Source: Parasponia andersonii
Taxonomy: Eukaryota > Streptophyta > Magnoliopsida > Rosales > Cannabaceae
NCBI GenBank assembly: GCA_002914805.1
Contig: JXTB01000027.1
Span: forward strand, 351,375 to 415,374
DNA length: 64,000 nucleotides
Direction of reading: 5' to 3'
Shown in pieces: positions 33,544 to 45,588 of this stretch. The notes under the pieces are model-generated. The model worked only from the letters and a program-made list of their open reading frames with translations. It was not told the origin of the DNA and made no database searches. Made by a program: the position numbers and the translations under genes. Each line of letters starts with the position of its first letter. Within the stretch, counting starts at the first letter, position 1.

Positions 33544-33922
33544 AACTTCATTCAATAGCTAAATTTGTGTAATCCCCGATCAAGTGAATAATGGAATTAT
33601 AATTAAAAAGGAGTTGGAATTCCTTAGCCCAAATTACAAGCTAAAACACTGGAATGAGCCGTTTGAATGGTCTTTTTCTATTCTAAGGCCCGTTCCAGTA
33701 AATTATACGTGGCCTTAAAAAAGTTCCCTTTCCATTGTTGATAGACCAGAACTTGTAAACTTACTTTTCCGCCGAGTATCAACTTCGCTAGATATTCGTA
33801 ACAGTATCTAACTCTGACTTTGTATATTTAGAGCCCGTTGTTTCGTTGCAGCCGTGGAAGGGTAATGGTACGGTAACGGTAACGGTAATAATAATAAGAA
33901 TAGAATAAAAAATAATGGTAAT

Positions 33923-34707
33923 TGTAGGGCCTGTTCTTAGATCACGTACCACATGATCGATTAAGTAGTAGAGCAAGTCATAAAGGGAGCACACCATCCG
34001 ACGCGTATCCAGAGTAATCATTTAAAAACCACGTGAGTCACACATGATACCACATGGGCCATGGGCTGTTCGAGGCCAAGGTCGAATCCATCCCAGACCC
34101 TGGATGGTTCGGCCCAATCCAGTTCTTGCCTCAACAGCTAGAGGTTAGAAGTCTCGAGGGTCTTCCACCAGAAGACTACGGGAGGCAACGCACTACTCCA
34201 GACCCAGACAAGGCATTTAATGCGATCCTGGGTAGGTGCATACATTAGGCAAACTGCCTTGACTGAACGACAGTTTGTTAAAGTCTCGCCCCTGACAGGC
34301 CCGAATCATAGGGGACGGCAAAAAACGGGCAACGATGATACAAGGAAAATCACGGTAATCACGGCTCGTAATCTCTGGAGTAAGTCATGGTGGGAAAAGG
34401 TACTCAATCCTAGGATTGAGAGCCCGGAAAAGCTCCCAGTTCTAGGATTATGTATATAAGTCTTGTTTCCCCGTCGAAAAAAAGAGATGAAGATTGACAT
34501 ATAAAAAAAAATAAATCTTTGCTTCTCAGCCTTAGGAATAAACAATTGACTTATGCATCGGAGAGTCTTTGCAGGTGGCCACCCCCGCCTCTCTGACACG
34601 ACCTGAATTAAAAAGCACGTTGGGATAGCAAGGATACATAGACAGTTGGTAGATACAACGTTAACAGTTCAGAGACACGTGGACCGCTGGTAAGAATCGC
34701 ATCAACA
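33923..34707 (+). repeat. 5' LTR of element 2
   Basis: 785 bp from TGTAGGGCCTG to ATCAACA, then GTTTGGCGCTATCTATGGG as the primer region (34708-34726). It pairs with 45589-46377. Confidence 0.85.
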
Positions 34708-34804
34708 GTTTGGCGCTATCTATGGGAAACATTGAGCGCGAGAGAAAAAGAATGAGTCTCACGATCGCACTCTCCCCGAACAAAAGACCATATAACGTCG
34801 GATG

Positions 34805-36300
34805 ATGGTACCCTCAAGAATAACAACCAGGAGCACACGTCCTGATGCCAAAGGAAGCTCCCAGGCTGCATGACCAGGTCTGGAACAAAAGCTAGACCAA
34901 ATAATTGCTGCCCTGGCAGAAGTAAACCGAAAGGCAGAGATGGCCCACAAGGCCGTCCTGGGTTTAAAAAATGAAGTCGTGGAAGTACGCAGAGATAACG
35001 CTCGCCTCGAAGGGCTGCTGGCAAGCGAAGCCAAAAGCGGGCGAAGAGAAGACTTTGACGAAGAGGTCCAACAAGAATCTAGGGGCCAACCGCCGAAGGA
35101 AGTTCCTGCCCCATCTAGATTGTGGATGCAGAAGGAGCGACAAAACCAGACAAGGCCTTTCCGAGCCAGAGCAGCGGTGGATCGAAGACACCAAGAAAGC
35201 CCGGAAGGTGTGCTTCTTAACTGGAAACAAGAAATGATGGCGGAGCTAAGTAAAAGCTCGGGACCCATCACAGCCAAACCCCCGATGATCTAGCAGAGCA
35301 AATGTGCGAGGGATCAACCGGACGTCCTTCGCCGACTAGATCCAGCTGGAGCCCAAGTCGAAAGACTTCACAACTCTGACCTTCAGACCATTCGAGGGAA
35401 AGACTGACCCTCTCGATCATATATACCACTTTCACTAGAAGATGGCCTTGGAGACCAGGGACGAGGCTGTGACCTGCAGAGTCTTTTCCACAACCCTGGC
35501 AGGGCTGGCCCTGTTATGGTTCAGATAACTCCCAGAGAAGTCCATAAACGAGTTCGAAGATTTCTGCAAACTTTTCTTAAAGCAATACGCGGGCGCCCGG
35601 AGGCAGCAGAAAACCATGCAAGACCTTGACTGGTTGGAACAAACCACGAATGAGTCTCCGAGATAATACTTGTCACGTTTCCTGGAGGTGATTTCCCTAG
35701 TGCATAACACCGACTCAACCCAAGCCATGAGCTCGTTCGTCAGGGGCCTGCAACCGGGATCGATGCTATCGGACCATCTACTTTTGAACTTGCCATACAA
35801 TATGGCAGATGTCCAGGCGAGGTCGGAAGGAGTATTCAGGATGTTGGAAAGCCATCAGAAAACGTCCAAGGCCTCTGCCGCGATAACAACAGTGCCGGCG
35901 TAAACCTCGGCCCTGCAAGGAATGAAGAGGCTTGTGCCAGACCAAGGGCCAACTTTGAAACAGGGAGCCCCCACCTAAGGCCATCAAGAAGACGGCAAGA
36001 GGAGGAAGGTGTCTAGGGACCCGCTACTGAAATATGAGCTCAACACACCGATCGATGTGATCTACCTCCAGAACAGGGACAGGGGCATTTTCAAAGATCT
36101 GCCCAAGTCTGGTGTTCCTGAGCACATGAAAAACAGGAACAGATACTGCTAGTTTCACAAAGATCAAGGGCATTACACCATCAATTGTCGTGGCCTTTAC
36201 ACGCAGGTTATGATGGCAATCCATGCCGACAAGTTGAAGCAGTATGTGAAGACCGGCAGAAGCCAGTTAAAGGAAGACGCTCCCAGGCCTGAAAAAGGTA
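34805..36300 (+). pseudogene. Element 2 gag, broken
   Basis: Starts at 34805 (a second ATG lies at 34802, out of frame) and matches element 1 gag. A TGA/TAG-type stop interrupts the first 30 codons, and the frame is then open 34940-35293 with the charged helical segment. The capsid core near 35390-35530 is broken by several stops, including TAG for Gln. The CHHC finger near 36140-36196 keeps both Cys and both His in CX2HX4HX4C spacing, with a TAG after the first Cys. Confidence 0.8.
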
Positions 36301-39300
36301 AGCAGACACAGGCCTTCGGGTCAGGAGAGCAGGCTCTGAGGATAGTTCCAACTATCATAGGCAGACCAGAGCTAACCCAGGGTCAGGAAGAGAAGGAAAA
36401 ATGCCAAAAAAAGACCGAGGAAAGAGTAAAGCACCTGAAGAGGATGGGCCACTCTGTGAACCACTTGGTGATGGGAGAAAGCTACGTCTCAGCTGCCCCT
36501 ATTGCTTTCACCTAGCAAGACTTGTCCACGGTGCGTCTTCCCCATGATGACCCCTTGGTGATCAAGCTGCAGATCGACTCCGCGTTGGTCGGAAGGGTCC
36601 TGGTCGACAGCGGGAGTAGCGTCGATATCCTATTCCTCAGCACATTCGAGAGAATGGGCCTGGATCGAAATGCACTCAGGCTAACCTGTCAGCCATTGTT
36701 TGCCTTCAACAGTACTAAGGTTAGCCTCTTGTGCATTGTGACCCTGAAGGTCTGCGCGGCAGAGAGGTGTTTGGATGTGGACTTCATCATCATCGACTAC
36801 CAGTCCTCCTTCAACGTCATCATGGGGAAAAGGTGGATCCACGCCATGCATGGGGTCACCTCTATCCTCCACCAGGTCTTAAGATGTCTATCAAAGGATG
36901 GTACTTATACGATAGACATCAAAGGAGACCAAGCCTCCCCGAGAAAATGTTTTTCAACCGCCCTGAGGGGAGCCGACGTGAGCACGAGTGCCTCGACGGG
37001 GGGACAGATAGCAATCAAAGGACCTCCTGCTAGCATACATGAAGCGGATTGAAGAGGAATCTGACGGGCCAAAAGCCACGATTGAGGAGCTGGTGGCGGT
37101 CTCTTTGAAAGAAGCAGAACCGGCGAAGGTAGTCTTAATCGAGGCCCTGTTACCCGAGGAAGAAAGGAGCGAGCTGTTGGGGTTCCTCATGCAGAATAAA
37201 GATGTCTTCGCGTGGTCCCTCGACGACATGCCTGGGATAGACCCCGCACATGCCTGCCACCGGTTAAATGCAGATCCCAATTTCCCTCCAGTTAGGCAGA
37301 GTCCCCGTAGGTTCGTGCTGGAGAAAAAAAAGGGCGATCAACAAGGAGGTAGAGACACTATTGGAGAACAGCCTGATTATGGAATGTGTATACCCATGCT
37401 GAGTCTCCAACCTAGTGGTGGTGAAGAAGAAAAATGACAATGACCGTACTTGTATAAACTTCACCAACCTGAACAAGGCCTGCACCAAGGACAGCTTCCC
37501 CCTACTAAGGATCGACCAAATTGTCGATGTGATGGCTGGATTCGACAGAATAAGCTTCCTAGATGCCTACTTTAGATACAACCAGATCCCTCTGCATGAG
37601 GAGGACTAGATCCACATGGCATTCATTACAGAGCGAGGTCTGTACTGTTACCGACGCATGCCTTTTGGCTGGAAGAACGCGGGGCAACCTACCAGAGGCT
37701 CATGAACAAAATGTTCACCGAGCTGTTAGGGAAGACTATGTAAGTCTACATCGACGACATGGTCGTGAAGAGCAAAGAAGCTTCAGGCCATCTGGGACAT
37801 TTAGACGAATGTTTCCAAATTTTGAGGCGATACCAGATGCATCTGAACCCCAAGAAATGCACGTGCGGGGTGTCCTCCAGCCAATTCCTGGGGCACATCG
37901 TGAGCAGAAGGGGCATTGAGGCCAGCCCGACCAAGTTGTCTTCAATCGTAGATGTGCAAAAATCCTCAACCATTTTTGAGGTCCAGTGCCTAACTGGGAA
38001 GATAGCCACTCTTAGCCGATTTGTCTCCAAGATGTCTAACCGATGTAAGTCTTTCTTCTAGTGCATAAAGAGAAGCTCCACTATCGTCTAGGATGAGGAA
38101 CAGGACAAGGCACTGGCAGAGCTCAAGCTGTACTTTAGTCATCCGCCTATTGTGGCTTCCCTGGTAGAGGGGTAGTGCCTATACACTTATTTGTCAGTGT
38201 CCGAAGTAGCGATCAGTACTATACTGTTCATCGAGGAAGACAACAAGCAGAAGCTGGTGTTTTACGCAAGCCGCATGCTCCTGGACGCCGAGACGTGATA
38301 TAGTACGGTAGAGAAACTGGTCCTGGCTTTAGTTAACGCTAAGAAAAGACTCAGGCAATATTTTGAGGCACACTCGGTTAAAGTATATACGGATTTCCCC
38401 ATCCGGCAAATCTTGGCTAAACTGGATTTATCGGGACGACTAACCAAGTGGACCATCGAACTGGGGATATACGACATCGAGTATCGGCCTCGAGTGGTGA
38501 AAAAAGGGCAAATCATGGCGGACTTCCTGGTGGAAATCCAATCCTTCAGCGAGCCACACGACCCGCTTCAGACGTCTCCACCTCACATCCCTTCAGCCTG
38601 GACCCTCTACACTGACGGATCCACGAACACCTCGGGGTCAGGTATTGGAATAGTCCTGTAGACCCCAGCAGGACTCAGAGTAGAGAAAGCTTTGAGACTC
38701 AGTTTCTAGGTAATGAACAACGAGGCGGAGTATGAGGTACTGCTGCAAGGCCTTGAGCTGGCTCTGCACTTCGGAGTAGAGAGCATCGCAGTAAAGACCG
38801 ACTCATAGCTGATCGTGAGTTAGGTCAGGGGAGACTTCGAAGTAAAAGAGCCGAGATCACATAGGTACTTCTCCAGGATAATGGGGGCGAAAGCCCGCTT
38901 TAGCAGTTTCGATATCGAACAAATACCCAGGGAGATGAACCAAAAGGCTGATGAGCTAGCTAAAAGCGCGTCGATCGGGAGGATGACCGGACATGCTGAG
39001 ATTCTGCTAGAGGGCGAGAACACAAGGGACCCTTTGGAGACCTCCGCATGCCATGTGTTTGCAACTGACTCTGCAGATGAGGGGTGGATGAAACCCATCA
39101 CCCAATACTTGGTATTGGGGAACCTGCCTGCGGACCCCCAAGAAGCCAGATCGATCAGACTGAAGGCTGTCAGATATTCGATGGTAGGGGGACGATTGTC
39201 TAGGAGATCAATGATGGGACCAATGCTGAGGTGTGTAGGTCCCATCGAGGGGCAGAAGCTAATGGAGGATATCCACGAGGGAGCATACGGCAACCACTCT

Positions 39301-40311
39301 GGTGGACATAGCCTTACCCATAAGGCCTTGATGACTGGATACTTCTGGCCATACATGATGACCAAGGTGGCCCAATTTGTCAAGAAGTGTGACAAGTGCC
39401 AGAGGTTCGCCCCCCATGAAGCGCCAACTCGTAGAGGTACTTCATTCGAACATAACTCCTTGGCCATTCGCTAAATGGGGCCTGGACATCATCGGAGAGA
39501 TCTCTAGAAGTCCAAGGGGAAGAAGGTATGTCCTGCTGGCCACCGATTATTTCACCAAATGGGTAGAGGCTGAAGCCTACGCGACCGTTAATAAGGCAGA
39601 CACAATTAACTTCATTTGGAAAAATATAATCTGCCAATACAGAATACCGAAAAAGATACACGCTGATCATGGCACGTAGTTCCAAAATACTAAGCTTAAG
39701 GAGCTATGTGAGTTGTATGATATGAGACTCAGTTTCCCATCAGTAAACTACCCTCAGGGGAATGGCCAAGCAGAAGCAATGAACAAGGCCATATTCAGCA
39801 ACATTAAAAAGAACTTGCAGGAGGCTAAAGGCAGGTGATTAGAAGAGCTACTGGCCGTTGTGTGGGCCCATCGAACCACAGAGCGGAGGTCAATGGGAAG
39901 AATACCATTCGCCATAGTCTACGGGTCGGAGGCTATGATCCCGACCGAGATTGGCCTCCCGACCCTTCGCTCCAAAGTGGTAAGAGACACCTCGCTGAAC
40001 GAGCAGTAGCTAAGCTGCAACACAGACCTCCTGGAAGAAACAAGGGGCATAGCCTTGGTCCACTTGGCCTCGTACCATCAGCAGGCCAGGTCCTACTATG
40101 CAAAGAAGGTTAGCGCTCGTCGATTTAATGCCAGGGATTAGGTCTTGAAGGTCAGAACGGGGAATTCCTTGAAGCTAGACTCTAACTGGGTCGGGCCCTA
40201 TGAGGTGATCAAAGCGCTTGACAATGGTGCATATGTCCTGAAAGAATTCAAGACCGGGAAGAGCCTACCAAACACAGGTACGCCCAGCACTTGAAAAAGT
40301 ACCACGTGTGA
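36301..40311 (+). pseudogene. Element 2 pol: protease, RT, RNase H, aRNase H, integrase, broken
   Basis: Protease with VLVDSGSSVDILF near 36600; RT about 37290-37985 with YIDD intact near 37747; RNase H about 37990-38560; second RNase H about 38590-38990 with all four acidic positions visible (LYTDGS, NNEAEYE, KTDS, KADEL); integrase about 39050-40311 with HHCC finger, WGLDIIGE, HADHGT and NGQAEAMNK, so the DDE triad is complete. It is broken by frameshifts (for example near 37330, 37680 and 39410) and by TAGs at 37607, 38707, 38806, 39677 and others. It ends at TGA 40309, aligned with the element 1 pol stop. Confidence 0.85.
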
Positions 40312-40470
40312 GATACATGTAAACGTTGTGAAATACATGTAAATACTTGTACTATCGAACAACTTGATTCTAAAATAGGTCAGGGATTTTGCCACACGGA
40401 CTTATGCTTTGGATTGCTATAAAAAAGGGTTTGTCTCCAGTACTAGCCCCCACGAACTATTCACTCATAA

Positions 40471-41057
40471 AAAATCGTACTGCGGGGATCACGTCACTTG
40501 CCGATGACCCGAGAAAATGTACGAAGAAGAATGAGCTGCGCAACCAAAAACTTGCCAGCAGACCTCATTAAAAATTGTACTGCGGGGATCACGTCGCTTG
40601 CCGACGACCCGAGAAAATGTACGAAGAGAAAAGAGCTGAGCAGTAAAATGCTTGCCAGTAGACCTCATCAAAAATTATACTATGGGGATCATGTCGCTCG
40701 TCGACAACCCGAGAAAATGTACGAAGAGGAAAGAGCTGCACAACCAAAAAAAAAACTTGCCTGTAGACCTCAAAAATGATCGTACTATGGGAATCACATC
40801 GTGCAATAAAATGCTTGCCAATGGCCTGAGAAAACATACGAAAAGGAATGAGTTGCGTAACCAAAAACTTGCCAGCAAATCTCGAAAACAGTCGTACTGT
40901 GGGAATCACATCGTGCAATAAAATGCTTGCTGATGGCCTGAGAAAACATACGAAAAGGAATGAGCTGCACAACCAAAAACTTGCCAACAGACCTCGAAAA
41001 CAGTCGTACTGTGGGAATCACATCGTGTAATAAAATGCTTGCTGATGGCCCGAGAAT
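40471..41057. repeat. Tandem array, 100-110-bp period, element 2
   Basis: Units start near 40471, 40571, 40671, 40775, 40889 and 41001, each with AAAATCGTACTGCGGGGATCA or close variants. It is homologous to the array at 26961 in element 1, though the unit types along the array differ. Confidence 0.85.
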
Positions 41058-41290
41058 ACCTTAGCTGCGTGCGAGCCAAAGGCAAGCGGGGTTAGAGTCT
41101 ACCCGTTAGAAGCAGACCCTCCCACAGAGCACCTTAACTGTGCGCGAGACAAAGGCAAGCAGGGCCAGGGTCTACCCGTTGGAAGCAGACCCTCCCCAGA
41201 GCACATTAGCTGCGCATGAGAGGAAGGCAAACGGGGCCAGGGTCTACCCTTTGGAAGCAGACCCTCCCTAGGAAGTGCCTTAGCTACGCA
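41058..41290. repeat. Tandem array, about 73-bp period, element 2
   Basis: Four partial units start near 41059, 41132, 41204 and 41278 with CCTTAGCTGCG and carry CTACCCGTTGGAAGCAGACCCTCC. It matches the 75-bp array of element 1. Confidence 0.82.
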
Positions 41291-41438
41291 TGGATGGGAA
41301 GTGAATGGAGATAGGGCCTACCCGTTGGAAGCAGGTCAATACAAAACCAAGCACGAAGATAGAAGTTAAAACCAAACTCTGTTTATTATTGCCTAAAATA
41401 CAAAATATGTAGTTGACAGGGACACGAACTCGGAGGCT

Positions 41439-41841
41439 CTATTTGTAAGAAGCAGGTCTTGGATGGACTCGGAAGGACACATCAGAGTGGTAATGCCCTG
41501 TTTGCTCCTGATAAGAGCTAAGCCCGGGCCTTTTCCTCTGCAGCGACAGGTCCAAGCAGTGGTCGACCAACCCTGGAGCTGGTTCCTGGCACGCTCTTAT
41601 TTGGGGTCGGAGAAGTCCAGCCACACGCGTGGGTTGAATTCTGCCAAGACAAGTAATAACAAAGGTTATACATCCTCAAAGCTGGATGAGCTGGAACTCA
41701 CATCCCGATCTTCAGAACTAATCTTGTCCATTATAGTATGGGGGGAATTCATTAAAAACTCCAAATCATATACGATTGAGCCAGACCCAGAGGTCGGCCG
41801 CACTGCCGACAAGGGAATGGCATCGTATATGATGTCCGACC
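41439..41841 (-). pseudogene. Possible further antisense exon(s), element 2
   Basis: A frame starting at 41841 is open through an acidic Ser-rich stretch (KISSEDRDVSSSSSSFEDV) and stops at the same place as in element 1. Exon 4 of the main antisense gene has a good donor GAAG|GTAACT at 41982/41981, and a polypyrimidine tract plus GGTCAG ends at 41842. Joining them (140-nt intron) stays in frame, so this may be exon 5. A second block (41641-41439) matches FDPRVWLDFSDPK...QGLVDHC of element 1 with a one-base deletion. The function is unknown. Confidence 0.42.
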
Positions 41842-41973
41842 CTGACCATGAACGCGGGGGAAAAAAAAAGAGATGGGAATAAATGTGAGAAAAATGCGCT
41901 GTTTCTATTATTCAAAACAAGTGTTTACAACGAGGGTCAGCTTTACATAACACAGTTAGTACTTTGAAAGGCT

Positions 41974-44900
41974 CTAGTTACCTTCAATGAGGGGAGCACT
42001 ACAAGCTTCAGCGCTTGGACCAGCATCGGCAAAGGGCGGCGTACTGGAGTCAGAATTGTCGCTAGACAAAATGACCGTGCCTGACCCTCCACTAGTTAAG
42101 GCACCAAGACCAGGTTAACCGCCCTGAACCTCTGCAGCTTGCTCTGGCAGACCGGAAGCAGGGACAATCTCCCTGGCAACAGAGGCAGATGTAGAGGATC
42201 TGTCTTTTTCTTCGTTGAGCATCTTCAGCACATCAGTGGGGTACACGATGTTAATCTCATCCCCTAACTGCTGCATATAGTGCCTGATGGAATAATGATC
42301 CCTCTCGACGCACTTTCTGCTCATCGAACTGGTCTGGCATTACCACCTCTGCGTGCCCCTCAAATTCTCTATTCTCCCAGCTAGACTTATAGCTCTCTGC
42401 AGAAAGGACATCCACTTGCCTCTGATACCTTGTCTTTAGCTTCTCCATATCCACCAGCCTATCCCTCAGTGCCGCTAGCCTCAGCTCTGCTTGCCGCTAC
42501 AACAAGTCAATCAAAAGAATGTTAATATTGGCAAGGTCTTCGTCGTGCTTGCGAGACAACTTTGCATGAGCTCCCATCAGTTTTCTGTGACCCAAGTAAA
42601 GATGTCGATTTACCTCGTTCGACTAATCGAGCCTATGCTGTAGGGAATGGGCCTCCAGTTTGGCTTTCGCTTCGGTTTTCCTCACCTTTTTGGCATCGTC
42701 AACAGCTCTGTCACAAGCAATGAAAGCCAGCCCCAACTCTGCCCCTGCGTTCTGTAGCTCCTTTTCTTTGACCCTGAGCTCTTTTTGGGCCAGCCTAGCG
42801 GCCTCAGCTTGAACCAACTTGTCAGCCTCTGCTTCGGCCAACTTGGTGACCAGCTCCTCATGCCTGACCTTCTCGATGCTCAGAGTGTAAGCCACCGTGC
42901 TGCTGACCCTAGCCTCGTCTAGGCTCTGATACAGGTCGAAGTCTGCCCTCAATGTGGGAAGGGTGACCTCGCTCTGCTCGGCCGTTGTAGCACGGGCGTT
43001 CAGCACCCCAGTCAGCTCCCTGACATGAGAGGAGTAGAAGGACTGGACGGTAGCTAGCTGTAGGATACAAGAAAGCAAGGTCAGTGTTCAGCAAAAATGC
43101 CAAAAAATATGGAAGCGGCGGCCAGACGAGTCAAACCTGCGTAATGCTGTGGCCAGCGACGAGCTCAACATTCTCCAGGGAGAGCACCTCCAGCTCGAAC
43201 TCCGCAACTGGACCCTCTCCCTGGGCATTGTCTGCATCTGAGGAATGCGGCTTCACCCCGCCAACCACGAGGATGCCTTCTTCCTCTACCAAATGCACTA
43301 TAATAGCTTCTTTCGACGCTCCCGAAGCGGCAGAAGTGAGGACGGTAGGAGGTAAGGTGTCGCCGAATGCACTTTCAGTGACAGCAGGGGGCGGCGCATC
43401 CTTAGCAGAAGAGGCCACGGCGACTACTGCTACATCGGCGACTTCAGCTGCCACCCCCCTTGGAGCCCCGCCTGAATGTGATTTTTCGGTCTTCTCTTGA
43501 CCAAACCCCCCTGATGGGCCACTGCGCGTAGACCTTCTCCTCCTCATGAGGGTCAGCATAGCCTCGTCGTCATCGATATCAGAACAGGGGGCAGCCTTGC
43601 CCCTCTTCCCCGCCGGGCTTTCCTTCCCTTTGGACGAGTCGGGCTCGCGACCACGTTTCATTAGGACTGGGGGAGGGGAAGACAGCTGAGATTTCAACCT
43701 CGGAGTCCCCACGCTGAGCTCGGTAATCTCCCCGTGGGGGCAGGCAGTACCAGACCACATGCCTATCTTCGAACTGGAGCTAGGGGTGGAAGAGGTTAGG
43801 ACAGTGGGTTCCCCGGGCAGGCTCAAAGATGCCTCCTTGCCGTATATGACCTTTATGGCTAGTATCTCCCGAGCCTGGGGTCAGCTCGCCTCGGAAGATG
43901 GGACCATAATTGTTTCACCACCGGGCACGAACAGGCCCTCCCGGTCATCGTCCGAGCCTGTTCTTAAGGTGACAACTCCCTGCCCCCTGACTTCATCCTC
44001 TGAGGATACCACCAAACGCCAACCAGTGGGGACCTTGGAGTGAGTCTTGTGCACAGCGGCACTCCCTTTGACTGGGGAAGAGTCTGCCGAAGGGCCTATA
44101 TCAGAACTTATAAAGAACAAGCAATGTGGTTAGAACGCAGCCATGACCTGTTCGACAGAGCTCTAGGATACGAAAATGAACTCATCCTTAACCCTCTTGG
44201 GGGCGGCGGTTTCTTCTCTACGAAGCCTGACGCACTCCTCGGCCACGAGCGTCACCGCCTCTTCGAGCTCGTGGCTGGTCGGCACTACCAGGTCATTGGG
44301 ACCCACCAGCTAGCTCGAGGTCGTGATCTGACGACCCACCATAGTGATGCAACTCTGCTCATCCCGGCAGAACTAGTTCAGAGCTGAAGCGTCAAGCTGG
44401 CTCTGCAGGTGTTTTGTGATGACCCAGGTGTCCAGCGGGAAGAGGAGATATGAGACCATTCTAGGCATCATGTTCATCACCTGGGGCTTCAAGATGGCCT
44501 GGATATGTCGGCAATCCCTAGAGGACCCAAAGATGACGATCCCCTCCAGCTCCTTGAGCCGCCCAGCCGACAGTTGTGGCTCAAACTTTCTTTCCTCCAC
44601 AGAGGCTGCGCAAGGCAAAATATCATGAGTAATAACGGACAAGGTATACACAGCCACAAAAAAAAAACACAACCTTGTACTTACTTTGCAGAAAAAATGA
44701 AGGAACATAGAAGCATTCCCCATTCACCCAAGGAGAGCACCACGCCCCTCCGACGGCATAAAGCCTAGAGTGGGAGTCTTATTGCTTATCCGACCTTGGC
44801 AAGCCCCAGAAAATATGGTGTCCCGAGAGCGGCTGGAGGTAGAAGTTGGGATAAGAGCTCTTTTTTGGGATAAGGGTGAGCTTGTAGGCATAAAAGACCA

Positions 44901-45228
44901 CCTCCAGGTCGATATGCACATTAAGGAGAATTGACAGAGCAGAGAGCCCGATCAAGATAATGACCCTGTTAGCATTCAGCTATATTGGGTGAATCCCAGT
45001 CAAAACGAAGAACTGATGGATCAGGGGAGGAAGGGGAAACCGCAGCCATTCTAGGTGTCTCCTTCCCAAGATGATAGAGCCTTCAGGGGCAGAGAGGCGA
45101 AGGTACCAATCCGCGGAGCTCTCGACCCTTTGTAACGTAACCCCGTCAGGGAAGCAGAACTACCTCCTCAGTGAGTCCAACTCCAAATCCACGACGGGGC
45201 AGAGCTTCTGATTCTAGTTCGAGGCCAT
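41974..45228 (-). pseudogene. Element 2 antisense gene, spliced type, now broken
   Basis: The counterpart of 28460-31488. Exons: 45228-44685, 44605-44186, 44107-43137 and 43057-41974. The introns are 79, 78 and 79 nt, in phases 1, 1 and 0. Introns 1 and 3 keep GT and AG; in intron 2 the donor reads AT and the acceptor AA, both explained by G-to-A changes. Exon 3 is about 220 bp longer than in element 1, with an Ala/Val-rich insert. Exon 1 has TAG or TAA at four positions, three of them where element 1 has Gln, Gln and Trp. A TGA lies in exon 3, and stops and a one-base insertion lie in exon 4. The last codons and stop align with element 1. A PF04195-like N-terminus and a coiled coil are the only visible domains. 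Confidence 0.72.
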
Positions 45229-45352
45229 CGTTCTGGATACGATCAAAAGGAGCAAAAGATTCTAGCAAAGAGAAAAATCGAAAATCCTAAGATTTTAGAA
45301 AGCTAGAAGATTTGGAGATTTTGGTAAAGTAAGAAACGAGGGTAAATGCGAT

Positions 45353-45359
45353 TTTTATA
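45353..45359 (-). promoter_or_regulatory. TATA box of the antisense gene, element 2
   Basis: TATAAAA on the - strand about 131 bp before the ATG at 45228, at the same distance as in element 1 although the surrounding leader has diverged. Confidence 0.6.
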
Positions 45360-45570
45360 GAGGGGGAGCCGAAAAGTTCCCCTTGGAAAGGAACGGTGTG
45401 AGGCAGGCTGAAACACTAGAATTTCAAAAATCTGAAAAGAATCGTGACATGGGATAGCGTGCACCAGCGTCGGTAATTGGGAAGAAATGATGGTAAGGGG
45501 CTATATATACCTCTTGAATTGAAGGGTTGGAGATACGATTTCCACATTTGATGGATGCGAGTCCATCAAA

Positions 45571-45588
45571 TAGAAAAATAGGGGCAGT
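45571..45588 (+). other. Polypurine tract of element 2
   Basis: TAGAAAAATAGGGGCAGT directly precedes the 3' LTR. Confidence 0.72.

Noticed and set aside
33267-33555. Two overlapping minus-strand frames of about 90 codons
   Set aside because: They are pyrimidine-rich leader-like sequence read in two frames, with no motif. I treat the region as possible 5' UTR instead.
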